The notes below the pieces were generated by a model. It saw only the letters and a program-made list of their open reading frames with translations, was not told the DNA's origin and made no database searches. The translations under genes and the position numbers were made by a program. Below are positions 1-12,724 of a DNA stretch of 64,000 bases, piece by piece. The stretch is taken from NCBI GenBank assembly GCA_018857735.1, contig JABMCL010001519.1, forward strand, positions 180,001 through 244,000, read 5' to 3'. Source of the stretch: Alviniconcha marisindica. Lineage: Eukaryota > Mollusca > Gastropoda > Provannidae. Every line of letters begins with the position of its first letter. The stretch's first letter is position 1.

Positions 1-1080
<1,080 letters not shown>

Positions 1081-1885
1081 CAGGGCAGTGAAAACTCCGG
1101 ATACCCAAACACACCGCGGAATGCCGTGGCCCTATGTAGGTCAAGCAAATTCCTCCCTGTGGTATGATATATACACACCAGAGATCCAGTGCAGATCTTC
1201 CAGCAGGCCGCCTAAGCTACTCACCTGCTCGATCCATTCTTCCGCAGATCCCCTCCTGGCAGCTGTGATGGAAGATCTGTAATTCTCTGATCCCTCTGCA
1301 AATAGCTCTGGCCCACGGCTGGGCGGGAGACGCGGTGCGATAATGACTGGAGAAAGTAGATATATGGGATTTCAACGGCACCCAGTCTCCCAGATTCGTA
1401 GCATATAGCAGATCAGTTACTGGTATGTGGGTTGGCTTGTTTTAATTTACGTTTGTTTGTGAGCGTGACAGGATCGATACAGACCCCATGGAAATTTGTG
1501 GAGTGCTGTCGTAAGAATATAGAGTTACTTGAATGGGTCAGTTTAAAATCGAGGTCGGGTAATTGTGCTCAGGTCGAAACTCGGACGGGTTTCCGACGTG
1601 TGAGGTCTTCGGTGCTGGTCTCAGTTCCTGCTAACAAGCGTATCGGATCATTAATAATACATAAATCTTCTTCAGCGCTCTTCCCCTCTCAGCGCTTTCA
1701 GTGTGAGATGTTTGCTGAACTGGTGTTAATTGTAAGGAGGAGAAGGAGAGGCTTTCTTTTAGGCATGAGCCATTGTTTGGTTACCTTGGCGCCACTGGCC
1801 TTTTTCTTTCTAGGGCTGGTAGAATTACAATTCCTGTCAAGAGACAGAGCCACACAGTCTTTTCCTGACGTACACCTGGGAACAG
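1081..1885. other. unique-looking DNA without a recognised gene
   Basis: An open frame of 176 codons on the plus strand (1432-1962) shows no domain I recognise and runs into the 33-bp repeat. It could be intron of YIPF5. I looked here for the preceding YIPF5 exon, which should encode the conserved Asp-Leu-Ala-Gly-Pro segment and first membrane helix, and did not find it. Confidence 0.5.
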
Positions 1886-2350
1886 GTGGTAGCTCTGGCA
1901 TCTCAACGAAGGGAGCCCTTGGTAGCTCCAGCTGCTACCTCAACAGAGAGAACCTTTGGTAGCTCTGGGATCTCAACAGAGAGAACCTTTGGTAGCTCTG
2001 GGATCTCAACAAAAGGGACCTTTGGTAGCTCTGGGATCTCAACGAAAGGAACCTTCGGTAGCTCTGGGATGTCAACAAAAGGAACCTTTGGTAGTCCTGA
2101 GATCTCAGGAAAGGTGATCTTCGGTAGCTCTGGGATCTCAGCACAGGAGACTTTTGGTAGCTCTGGGATCTCAGCAATAGGGACTGTTGGTAGCTGTGGG
2201 ATCTCAACAACAGGGACTGTCGGTAGCTCTGGGATCTCAACAAATGGGACTTTTGGTAGTTCTGGGATCTCAACAAAAGGGACCTTTGGTAGCACTGGGA
2301 TCTCAACAAAAGGGACCTTTGGTAGCACTGGGATCTCAACAAAGGGGATC
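1886..2350. repeat. 33-bp minisatellite, about 14 copies
   Basis: The unit reads approximately GGTAGCTCTGGGATCTCAAC followed by an AAAGGGACCTTT-like half. Because 33 is divisible by three, three frames stay open for 130-166 codons, giving 11-residue peptide repeats. Copies at the 3' end are the most alike. No start context, splice sites or homology support translation. Confidence 0.92.
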
Positions 2351-2416
2351 TTAAGTTTTGCCGCAGTTGTGTATCCCCTCCGCTGACTGCGACACAGATC
2401 TTGATGTGTCTTTCAG

Positions 2417-3120
2417 TTTGCAGTACAAGCAGACGTTTGGCTATGTTTACGGTACACAGTTCTTTTCATAAAGGTGGTGATGATGATGATATCCATTATA
2501 TGTCTTTGGTCTGGCAAGCTGTCGTATGGCTGTGTTTAAGGCACACAGTTCGTTTCATGACGATGATGATGGTGGTGATTATGAAGATGGTGATGATGAT
2601 GATGATGTTGAAGATGTCTCTTCAGTCTGGCAAGCTGTCGTTTGGCTAAGTTTAAGGCACACAATTTGCTTCATAACAACGATGATGGTGGTAATTATGA
2701 AGACGATGATGATGATGTCGACGATGTCTGCTTCAGTCTGGCAAGCAGTCGTTTGGCTAAGTTTAAGGAACACAATTTGCTTCATAACAACGATGATGGT
2801 GGTGATTATGAAGATGATGGTGATGATGTCGACGATGTCTGCTTCAGTCTGGCAAGCTGTCGTTTGGCTAAGTTTAAGGAACACAATTCGCTTCATAACA
2901 ACGATGATGGTGGTGATTATGAAGATGATGATGATGATGTCGACGATGTCTGCTTCAGTCTGGCAAGCTGTCGTTTGGCTAAGTTTAAGGCAAAAAATTC
3001 GCTTCATAACAACGATGATGGTGGTGATTATGAATATGATGATGAATATGATGATGATGATGATGATGTTGATGATGATGACGATGATGATGATGATGAT
3101 GTCGACGGTGTCTGCTTCAG
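2417..3120 (+). repeat. tandem array of YIPF5 exon 5'-edge copies with splice acceptors
   Basis: The first 22 bases of the next YIPF5 exon, with the CTTCAG acceptor before them, recur upstream of the true exon. Copies start at 2417 (diverged), 2510, 2626, 2737, 2848 and 2959; the true exon starts at 3121. The central spacing is exactly 111 bp, with GATGAT-rich spacer between copies. In the copies from 2626 onward the exon frame reads Phe-Gly-stop where the true exon has Phe-Gly-Tyr, so use of a decoy acceptor would truncate the protein at once. The array sits in the intron before the exon. Confidence 0.93.
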
Positions 3121-5345
3121 TCTGGCAAGCTGTCGTTTGGCTACATCTACGGCATCGGGCTGGTGGGCTGCGTGGCCATGTACTGCTTGCTGAACCTGAT
3201 GAGCATGACTGGCGTGTCTGCCGGCGTCACCATCTCCGTCCTCGGCTACTGCCTCCTGCCCATGGTCTTCCTCTCCTTCGCCTCCGTCCTTCTGTCCTTA
3301 CAGTGAGTCCTGAGTTGTCCTTACAGTCTGTCCTCCTTCCTGTCCTTGTAGTGATCGAGTCCTCCCTGTCCTTGGAATACGTCCTTCTGTCCTTGCATTG
3401 AGTTTATGCTGCTTCTTGCCCATGGTCTTCCTCTCCTTCGCCTCCGTCCTTCTGTCCTTATAGTGAGTCCTTTGTTGTCCTTGCAGTCAGTCCTCCTGCC
3501 TGTCCTTATAGTGAGTCCTTGCAGTGAGTCTTTATGTTATGTCCGTGCAGTGAGTCTACACTGCCAGTTGCCCATGGTCTTCCTCTCCTTCGCCTCCGTC
3601 CTTCTGTCCTTACAGTCAGTCATTTCTTGTCCTTGCTGTCAATCCTCCTGCCTGTCCTTATAATAGTCAGTCCTTGTCCTTGCAGTGAGTCCTTCGGTCT
3701 TTGCAGTGAGTCCTTCTGTCCTTGCAGTGAGTCTATACTGCCTCTAACCCATGGTCTTCCTCTCCTTCGCCTCCGTCCTTCTGTCCTTACAGTGAGTCTT
3801 TTCTTTTCCTTGTCGTCAGTCCTCCTGCCTGTCCTTATCATAGTCAGCCGTTCTTGTCCTTGCAGTGAGTCCTTCTGTCCTTGCAGTGAGTCTATACTGC
3901 CTCTAACCCATAGTCTTCCTCTCCTTCGCCTCCGTCCTTCTGTTCTGCCAGTGGGTCTTCCTCCTTCTTGCCCTCACGTTGAGTCCTTCTTCTGTCTTTG
4001 CAGTGAGTCTACTACCTCTTTCCCATGGTCTTTCATTTCTTCACAGTGAGTCCTCATTCTGTCCTCACAGTGATTCCTCGTCCTTCTGTCCTCACAGTGA
4101 GTCCTCCTCCTCTTTCTGCTCTCACAGTGAGTCCGCCTCATTCTGTCCCCACAGTGAGTCTGCCTCATTCTGTCCTCACAGTGAGTCCGCCTCATGCTGT
4201 CCTCACAGTGAGTCTGCCTCATTCTGTCCTCACAGTGAGTCTTCCTCATTCTGTCCTCACAGTGAGTCCTCATTCTGTCCTCACAGTGAACCCTCTTCCT
4301 TCAATCCTCACAGTGCGTCCTCTTCCTTCTGTCCTCATAGTGAGTCATCCGTATTCTGTCCTCACAGTGAGTCCTCCTCATTCTGTCCTTACAGTGAGTC
4401 ATCTTCCTTTTGTCCTGACTGTGAGTCCTCCTCATTCTGTCCTCACAGTGAGTCCTCCTCATTCTGTCCTCACAGTGAATCCTCATTCAATCCTCACAGT
4501 GAACCCTCTTCCTTCAATCCTCACAGTGCGTCCTCTTCCTTCTGTCCTCACAGTGAGTCATCCGTATTCTGTCCTCACAGTGAGTCCTTCTCCACCCAGT
4601 CTCTTTGTCACCTGGCGTGGAGTACGAAAAGTGTCAGTTACCGCGCTGTGTGTTCTCGGTCGTCGTGCTTGAGTGGATGAGGAGTGTTGCCGAGGGCATG
4701 AATTTGTGATTGAATTCACAGAGCTGTACGTGTAATTTGTTCATGTGCGGTTAGTTATACAGCCACAGCGCAACCTGGCGCGACTATTTTAGTCGCGCCA
4801 GGTTGCACGGTTCTGATTGAATCTTGACTGTAGGCCGCCTGTCTGTCTGTACTGATGCGATCTGCTATTCCAGGATTTTAGTCTTCTTCGTCTTCTTTTT
4901 TTTTTTTTTCTTTTTCTTTTCTTTTTCCTGACAGGTCTTTCTGTTCTTTTTTGTTCTTCTTTCTTTTTTTTTTTTTTTTTTTTTTTTTAACACTGTGCAT
5001 GATGCTATATTTCCTGTCTTTTATTTACCCTTATTTATTTATCTGTTGATTATATTTATTTTTTAGCACTATGTGCCTGATGCCATATTTTGCTGTCTTT
5101 TATTTACTATTATTTATTTATCTGTTGATTATATTGATTTTTTAGCACTATGTGCCTGATGCCATATTTCCTGTCTTTTATTTACTATTATTTATTTATC
5201 TGTTGATTGTCCTTCTGTCCTCACGTTTTCAAAAAGCATGATTTTTTTTTTTCTTCTCGTAAAAAAACAAGTGCTTACCTGTTATGCTTAATAACTATTT
5301 TGTAAATAGGAATAACGACTCTGTGTGTGTGTGTGGTGTGTGTGT

Positions 5346-5396
<51 letters not shown>

Positions 5397-5465
5397 TGTG
5401 TGTGTGTGTGTGCGTGCGTGCGTGCGTTGCGTGTGCTTCTGTGTGTGTGTGTGTGTGTGTTGTGT

Positions 5466-5510
<45 letters not shown>

Positions 5511-5529
5511 CTGTGCGTTGCGTGTGTGC

Positions 5530-5595
<66 letters not shown>

Positions 5596-5628
5596 CTCTG
5601 TGTGTGTGTGTGTGTGTGCGTGCGCGCC

Positions 5629-5665
<37 letters not shown>

Positions 5666-5679
5666 TGTGTGTGTCTGTG

Positions 5680-5719
<40 letters not shown>

Positions 5720-5911
5720 TGTGTTTGTTTGTGTGTGTGTGTTTTCAGGGGTGTGGCGGGCATCGTGCTGACGTGTGTGGCCGTAGCCTGGTGCAGTGTC
5801 TCGGCCTCCAAGCTCTTCGTCTCCGCTCTGGCCATGGACAGCCAGCAGCCGCTGGTCGCCTACCCTTGCGCCCTCGTCTACGGCGTCTTCGCCCTCATCA
5901 CAGTCTTCTAG
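3121..5911 (+). CDS. YIPF5: YIPF5 (Yip1 domain family member 5), last two coding exons
   Basis: Multi-pass membrane protein of ER-exit sites and cis-Golgi; the Yip1/YIPF family works with YIF1 proteins and Rab GTPases in ER-Golgi traffic. Exons seen: 3121-3302 and 5749-5911 (stop TAG 5909-5911). The splice rebuilds a Gln codon (CA|G) between a GTGAGT donor and a TTTTCAG acceptor. The 114 encoded residues are the C-terminal membrane domain: [40 protein letters not shown], then [17 protein letters not shown] and [19 protein letters not shown], ending at the family's usual C-terminal Phe. Four hydrophobic helices are visible. About 140 N-terminal residues (Tyr/Gln/Pro-rich region and first helix) are not found in the window and are presumably upstream. 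Both sides of the first exon carry arrays made from its own edges. Possible poly(A) signals lie at 6010-6015 and 6336-6341. YIPF7 is the main alternative in vertebrates; an invertebrate should have a single YIPF5/7 gene. Confidence 0.93.
3303..4600 (+). repeat. tandem array of YIPF5 exon 3'-edge copies with splice donors
   Basis: The last ~55 bases of the YIPF5 exon (CCCATGGTCTTCCTCTCC onward) and its AGTGAGTCC donor recur downstream. Copies of CATGGTCTTC begin near 3421, 3573, 3750, 3909 and 4024, at 115-177 bp spacing. From about 4030 to 4590 the array collapses to ~20 short units (typically 27 bp) of the type TCTGTCCTCACAGTGAGTCC, each containing a strong donor-like CAGTGAGT and also a CACAG acceptor-like end. 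Long open frames across it (Ser/His/Cys-rich) follow from the 27-bp unit. Confidence 0.93.
4770..4806. other. perfect 17-bp hairpin in YIPF5 intron
   Basis: GCAACCTGGCGCGACTA at 4770-4786 is followed by a three-base TTT loop and its exact reverse complement at 4790-4806. It is GC-rich and lies in an otherwise AT-rich intron stretch. It could be a fold-back relic or a structured RNA element; nothing in the sequence identifies it further. Confidence 0.85.
4870..5748. repeat. T-rich tract, three ~79-bp repeats, and compound (GT)n up to the acceptor
   Basis: T-rich DNA at 4880-4990 is followed by three tandem copies (about 4990-5210, spacing ~79 bp) of a unit containing TAGCACTATGTGCCTGATGC. From 5321 to 5740 a compound GT microsatellite runs directly into the TTTTCAG acceptor of the last YIPF5 exon, so the GT/T-rich tract doubles as an unusually long pyrimidine/GT acceptor context. 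Confidence 0.88.
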
Positions 5912-7713
5912 GCGCCCACACCCACACCGTCTGCAGCGCCAACGCACTGGGAACAAAGCGGACGACTGCCGTGTTTCATCGACAACAAGACGACGACAAC
6001 AACAGTAACATTAAAAAAAAAACGAAAACCCAAACAACCAGGATTAGAATTATACGCAAGGCAGGATAACATACAGTTGTTTTTTGTTTTTTTTTTTTGT
6101 TTTTTTGTGGTGGTGGTGGGGGGGGGGTCTCCAGTTTTTTTCAATGTTGTTTTACCTACACAGAAGCCATAAGGCTTATGAGGGACGGGGAACCCAGGAC
6201 GACCGCCACCTCGATTTGAATCACACAGCTGATGAACTCTGAACATAATAACAGCGTAACATAGCACTTTATTCATGCCAGTGATAAATTTGCGACGGTG
6301 TCGCTTGCTCTTCATGCATTAAACATTGACCAAAAAATAAATTATACGTCACGGCTCGATAGACTCGAATTAAATTATCACCCCCACCCACCCACCCACC
6401 CACCCACAATTAAAACGTTGACCTGAAATAATGTTACACGTGACAGACCAGCCCACATTGATCAGAAACTTAAGGAAACAAAGGGCATTACTAGATTATA
6501 TTTATTTTGAGCGGTTTTGTTTTTCTCCCCCGATCATTTTCGGTATGTCTGGGTTTGGAATGAATTGCTTTTTGTCTGACAAATCGCCATATAGCCGTGT
6601 TATATACATCTCCCAAAATGCCTTCTCGGTTCAGATGGTGGTGTCGTGGTTATTTCCGTAGTCTCTTGTCTTTTGTCTTGCTGGCTCAAAGTGTTTAATG
6701 CCCAGTTTTGTTTTGTTAGCCGGTTTCCTGCAAAAGTGGGTGGTATGGCGAAGACTTTGGAGCTGAAAGTGCCACTGGTCTGAGTTTCTGATAACTACTG
6801 GTACGAAATGCAATGCCAGCAACATCATTTTTAAAGTTCTGCTGACCCGAAAGTGTGCGCAACACCCAGACCGGGATCAGCGTAGAGATCTATTTTGGTT
6901 TTCTTCCGAACGTTGGGTTTTTGTTTGTTTGTTTTTATTTTGTTTTGTTTAATGTTTTGGTTTTGGTGTGTACTTTGGTTTGTGTGTTTATGTGTGTTTC
7001 TTTAAAAAAAAAATTAAAAAAAATGTTTCGCCATGATTCTGTGACGACACGTACACAGATCCAGGCATTTTATTCATTGACGATACCGAAGACTAGATTG
7101 TGAAATTGCTCGATCTGTCTCTCCCCCCACGGCCTCCACCCGTCTCTCCCCCCCCCCCCCCCCCCCCCCAACCCCCCCCTCCCCCCCCCCCGCCTGACTC
7201 GCATTGTACGTATTATACCCTCATGCTACTCAACTTTCAACAGGGTTAGAAAAAGACACATATTAATGGGTATCACGTCATAATTCACCAAGCATTTGAC
7301 GGACAAAGCCAAACTTTACAATGGCACGTAAACGCGCACACGTTAAGCGTAGACTAATGGTCATTCGGTTTGTTGATACTGTGAGAGGCTTTGCTGCATA
7401 TACTGTGTTGATTTACATTGCTTGTTCAAATGGTTACTGACTCTGTCTGTCTCTCGCCGAAAAGATCCGTATGCACGCAAAGCTCACGAGTTAGGCCGAA
7501 ACTGAGTTTGCATTTGCTTGCTTGGTTCTGCAGTTTTCAGAAACGGATGACAACGTATTGTAGTTGTTGTGAGACAGACACGTATGAATGACTGATGTGG
7601 GTCTAACTCGCTGTAAATTGTAGTACGGTTTGTGAAAGAACGTACGTACGTACGTACGTTACAATCGTCATGAAAGGAAGCGTGAACTCTGTGTGATTAT
7701 TATTATTATTTTG

Positions 7714-7746
<33 letters not shown>

Positions 7747-8075
7747 TTATTGATAAAAATATCTCTTCTACAGCGCCATACCCTGTGAGAAATCAAATGA
7801 CAAGTGATCGTTCATGTTCATGGATTGCGTCCCCTTGAAATAATCTCAAAGGTTCTTCAGTGACGTAAACTAAGCTACACAGAAAGACAGCATGACGAGA
7901 GAGGAGAGACGAACGTTGAACGGCATAAAACTGCCAGTAGCAATTTGTGTTTTCGTGTGCTGTACTCAAACAGCGACTCGCACTAACAATCTTGCCTCTT
8001 TTTGTTCAGACGAGGTCTACTCAAAATAAATGCGTTCTCTGTATGAAACGTTATGTAAAGAGCGGTTTTGCGTTG
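5912..8075. other. YIPF5 3' flank; SINE-like fragment and microsatellites, no gene
   Basis: About 6155-6250 holds a reverse copy of an interspersed repeat (CCATAAGGCTTATGAGGGAC followed by CCACCTCGATTTGAATCACAC) that recurs near 39.0, 39.1, 39.3, 50.3 and 52.3 kb. There are a CCCA repeat (6381-6408), a 22-C run (7148-7169), a GTAC repeat (7641-7660) and a TTA repeat (7697-7748). I see no coding exon. Confidence 0.6.
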
Positions 8076-8105
8076 TAGCATTATGGTGATGGACGAGAGC
8101 GCACA

Positions 8106-8470
<365 letters not shown>

Positions 8471-8529
8471 ACTTTCCATGGTTGGCATCGGCAAACAACG
8501 GTTGTAACCTGTTATTTATTTCATTCTTT

Positions 8530-8960
8530 TACCAATTTCGGCAGGACTAAAAAGCCGCCTCTTCAGTCCAGCAACAAGCTGTTTCAGTCCCCTGTGTTGG
8601 GTTCGATTCTTCTAACAGTTGGGCAGGACTAAGAAGCTGTCTCTTCAGCCCAGCAACAAGGTGTTTTAGTCACCTGTTTCTTTTGTTTATTTTTACAGTT
8701 GGGCAGGACTAAAAAACTGCCTCTTCAGTCCAGCAACAAGCTGTTTCAGTCCCCAGTTGTTGTTGTGTGTTTTTTTGTTTGTTTTTTAAACAGTTCAGCA
8801 GGACTAAAAAGCCTGTAACAAGTCCAGCAACAAGCTGTTTCAGCCCCCCCCCCTTCCCCCCTCCCTCTTCAGTCCAGTAACATGCTGTTTCAGCCCCTGC
8901 CCCCTTCAGTCCAGTCAACTGTTTTAGCCCCCCCCCCCCCCTTCTTCAGTCAGTACAAGC
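8530..8960. repeat. degenerate minisatellite, ~6 copies
   Basis: The unit resembles GGGCAGGACTAAAAAGCCGC with CTCTTCAGTCCAGCAACAAGCTGTTTCAG, spaced 55-90 bp, with variable T- or C-rich filler. A related piece reappears at 9500-9535 beyond the GT tract. Confidence 0.85.
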
Positions 8961-9038
8961 TAACAGTCCCCCCCCTCTTTTTTTTTTTTTGTGTGTGTGT
9001 TTTGTTTTTGTTTTGTTTGTTTTGGATGTGTGGTGTTG

Positions 9039-9039
<1 letters not shown>

Positions 9040-9076
<37 letters not shown>

Positions 9077-9167
9077 TGTGTGTGTGGTGTGTGTGTGTGC
9101 CCGTGTGTGTGTGTGTTGGGGTGTGTGTGTGTGTGTGTGTGCTGTGTGTTGTGTGTGTGTGTGTGTG

Positions 9168-9214
<47 letters not shown>

Positions 9215-9287
9215 GTGTGTGTGTGTGTGTGTGTGTGCTGCGGTGTGTGTGGTGTGTCTGTGTGTGTCTGTGTGTGTATGTCTGTGC

Positions 9288-9371
<84 letters not shown>

Positions 9372-9421
9372 GCGTGTGTGTGTTTTGTGTGTATGTCTGT
9401 GTGTGTTGTCTGTGCCTCTGG

Positions 9422-9488
<67 letters not shown>

Positions 9489-10358
9489 CATGCCTTCTAA
9501 CAGCTGGGCGGCAGGACCGAACAGCCGCCGCTGGACTGGCCAGGCCAATTAGCACGGCGCTAAGCACCGCAGTCTCCGTTACCAGGCTCAGTTGCAGCGT
9601 GCCAATCACAGCCACTAATACCGCTCATGTCGCCCAGCCGCTTACAAAGCGGTTTTGGCACGACATAATTATGACGGGGCTTGTCCAAAATAACGTACAG
9701 CCGTGCACCGCAAAATTGGAGGAGGGGGGAGAGGTGGCGGGGGTGGGGGTGGGGTGGGGGGGGGCGCAGAACTGGGGGAAAGAGTCTTTTGGGGGGAGGT
9801 GGGGGGGGGAGCAAGAAAGCAACAACCCTCCCCCCCAAAAAAAAAAACAAAAAAACAAAAAATCCCCAAAACAAACCAAAAAAGAGAGAAAAAAGTGGTC
9901 GCTGACAAATAAAAAAAAAGCAGCACAGAACCCGATTTCCGGCAACAGTTGTTGTTGCTGCCGCAAAATTAGGGTTCTGTGCTCTCTTTTTTTTCTTTTT
10001 CTTTTTCTTCTTCTTTGTTCCCCCATAGGTTGTTGCTTTTATTCGTTCGTTGATTTCTTGGCTTACTTCAAAGGCAACGGTGGAGGGGGGGGGGGGGGGG
10101 GGGCGAGAGAGAAAATAGGGTTTATTTGTTAATGGGAAGCAGAAGGGTATGAGGAAGGCGGCGGTGTCACTGAGTGGGATTGGAGGAGGGGGGGGGGGGG
10201 GGGGTGGGCGCCAAATAATTGGAAAGAAAATATTGTCGCTCATCGATTGAATGATTTTATGAGCGAAAGGGAGAGGAAGGAGGGACACGACGGAAGTCGC
10301 CATGCTTTGCTACCAGCCTTCATTGCTTCGAAAGCGCAGGGAGAGTGGGGAGGGGCGT

Positions 10359-10389
<31 letters not shown>

Positions 10390-10600
10390 GGAGAAAGAGG
10401 AGCGAGCTGGGAAGAGAGCCGACTGTTTCTACCACCAACTGTTTCCACCGGTCCGCCGGTCTAATTGATTTAATCCGTCATTCGATGATTGAATCCATTT
10501 GCCTGAGACGAAAAGAAATGGAGCAGACAGTCGCGGAGGAAGGGGGGATGGGTTCGGGGGAGAGTGGGGGGGGGGGGGGGGGGGGAGATGGGTGACTGAA
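9040..10600. repeat. compound (GT)n, then A/T-, G- and C-homopolymer-rich DNA
   Basis: GT repeat with interruptions runs to 9487. 9540-9720 is unique-looking. 9720-10590 contains poly-G runs (10085-10103, 10188-10204, 10373-10391, 10566-10585) and A-rich stretches. Open frames here are proline- or glycine-rich low-complexity products. No gene recognised. Confidence 0.85.
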
Positions 10601-10729
10601 AATGAACCGAACCGATGTTGTTGTTTTTTTGCCCTTCCTTTCTGCCTTTGGAGGAACGACATGCTCTGACTCGAGACTTGTAAGTATAAGCAAAGCCGGC
10701 AACCCTTTTTATGTAAGCCTGTGTGGTTC

Positions 10730-11337
10730 TTGGATGGGTCTAGTTGCACAGGTCAGCAACCATCCCTAGACTCTCGCCATGGGTTGTGATGGGTCTAGTT
10801 TCACAGGTCAGCAATCACCCCTAGACTCGCCATGGCTATGATGGTCTAGTTGCACAGGTCAGCAACCACCCTCTAGATTCTCACCATGGGTTGGATGGGT
10901 CTAGTTGCACAGGACATCCCCCAACCCCTCCCCTCTCTGCCACCATTAACACAAAGGGTAGACCACCCCCAACCTCCTCTTCTACCATCGACACAAAGGG
11001 TACACACCCCACCCCACCCCTCCTCCCTCTGCTACGGCATCGACACAAAGGGTAAACACCCCCAACACCCTCTGCTATCATCGACACAAAGGGTAGCCCT
11101 CCCACCCCCTCTACTATCATCGACACAAGGGTAGACACCCCCAACCCCCTCTGCTACGGCATCGACACAAAGGGTAGACCCCCCCAACCCCCTCTGCTAC
11201 CATCGATACAAAGGGTAGACACCCCACCAACCCCTCCCCTCTCTGCAGCCATCGACACAAAGGGTAGACATCCCCCTTCCCCAACCCCTCCCCTCTGCTA
11301 CCATCGACACAAAGGTAGACCCCCCCCCCCCCCCTCC

Positions 11338-11372
<35 letters not shown>

Positions 11373-11660
11373 TGCTATCACTGACACAAAGGGTAGACAC
11401 CCCCAACCCCCTCTGCTACCATCGACAAGGGACCCCCCTCCCCCCCACCCCTCTGTACCATCGTACAAAGGGTAACCCCCCCCAACCCCTCCCCTCTCTG
11501 CAGCCATCGACACAAAGGGAGGACCCCCAACCCCTCCCCTCTGCTACCATCAACACAAAGGGTAGACACCACCACCACCACCACCACCACCACCACCCCC
11601 CCACCCCTCCCCTCTGCTACCATCGACACAAAGGGTAAACACCACCCCCACCACCCCGGC
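10730..11660. repeat. two adjoining minisatellites (about 60 bp and 40 bp units)
   Basis: 10735-10915 has three to four copies of a ~60-bp unit (TAGTTGCACAGGTCAGCAAC followed by a CCTAGACTC...CCATGG piece). 10920-11640 has about 17 copies of a ~40-bp pyrimidine-rich unit built on CTGCTACCATCGACACAAAG GGTAGAC with variable C runs, including a tract of about 32 C at 11339-11370. Confidence 0.9.
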
Positions 11661-12060
11661 CCCCCCCATCCCCACCCGACCCACCGATCTCCTTTAACTT
11701 GCCTTGTCGCCCGTGCTGGCGTTGCTGTGAGGCCCGACACCCTTACACTGACAAACGAGATCTCGTCTGTCTGACCACACAGCGCGGACACGTGTAACGG
11801 GCGACCCGACGCGTCAGGACACACATCCCGCGGCTTTGAAGTCCGTCTGGGACTGACTGGGCTAACGGCTCGGGCCGTTCCCGGCTTATTCTTTGATATA
11901 GGTCTTTGCGGGAAACGGAGATCAAGACGGATATGCCAGAGCAGACTCGGAACCCCGAAGAAATCAATCTGTGAACGCGAAATTCGCTTTGTGGACCCTT
12001 CTCCGGGGACTTCTTCCGCAGGGACAACCGCGTCAGTCGGCGATGTCAGTTAGCTGCTGA
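11661..12060. other. unique-looking DNA without a recognised gene
   Basis: Balanced base composition and no repeat structure. A 94-codon reverse frame (11743-12027) has no recognisable domain or splice context. Confidence 0.5.
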
Positions 12061-12069
12061 TGTATATAG

Positions 12070-12470
12070 GGACCTGCGGACAGAGGAAGACTCGCCGAAA
12101 ATATAATTACCAGCAGTAAAAAAAAATTAAAAAAAGAAGAAAGGGGAAAAAAAGAATTTATAGGTTTTTTTTAAAGAATTTTTTGTTGTTGTTTAACTTG
12201 TACAGAGGAAGACTCGCCGAAAATATATTTACCAGCGGTAAAAAAAGATTTTTTAAATTTTTATCAAAACTTTTTTTAAACCTGTACAGAGGAAGACTCG
12301 GGAAAATATATTTACCAGCAGTAAAATGTTTATATATAGGCAGCGTTGACTGTTTCGGATGTTTCGACTGTTTCGGATATATATATAAAGAATTAACTCT
12401 TTTTTTATTAACCTGTACAGAGGTAGACTCGCCGAAAATATATTTACCAGCGGTAAAAAGAAATATATGA
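12070..12470. repeat. four-copy repeat with CAGAGGAAGACTCGCCGAAA core
   Basis: Copies of CAGAGGAAGACTCG(CCG)AAAATATATTTACCAGCGGTAAAA lie near 12079, 12204, 12286 and 12418, separated by T/A-rich filler of different lengths (80-130 bp spacing). Confidence 0.88.
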
Positions 12471-12724
12471 AAAGAGCGAAACTTTTTTTAAATTGTTCTG
12501 TTTAATGCATGTATAAAAAGCCTTAGAGGGCGTTGATCCTCACTGAGATGATCTTCGCAGTCGGAGCAGGTGGCGAAACTGTCTACAAAACACCTGACAG
12601 CATAATCAGTTTATACAGCTCTGATAGTTATTAACTTAATTCGAGCGAATTAACCTTTTCTCCGCCGGTATGAGTTCCTCCCAAGAACAGCCTCACAGAG
12701 AGAGCCATAGCAAACAGACAGACT

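Noticed and set aside
1886..2386. 166-codon repetitive protein (GSSGISTKGTF repeats)
   Set aside because: A 33-bp period keeps all frames free of stops; opposite-strand frames are equally open, and there is no conserved start or neighbour exon.
3979..4680. 233-codon Ser/His/Cys-rich frame
   Set aside because: It is the donor-satellite of YIPF5 read as protein; two plus frames and one minus frame are similarly open.
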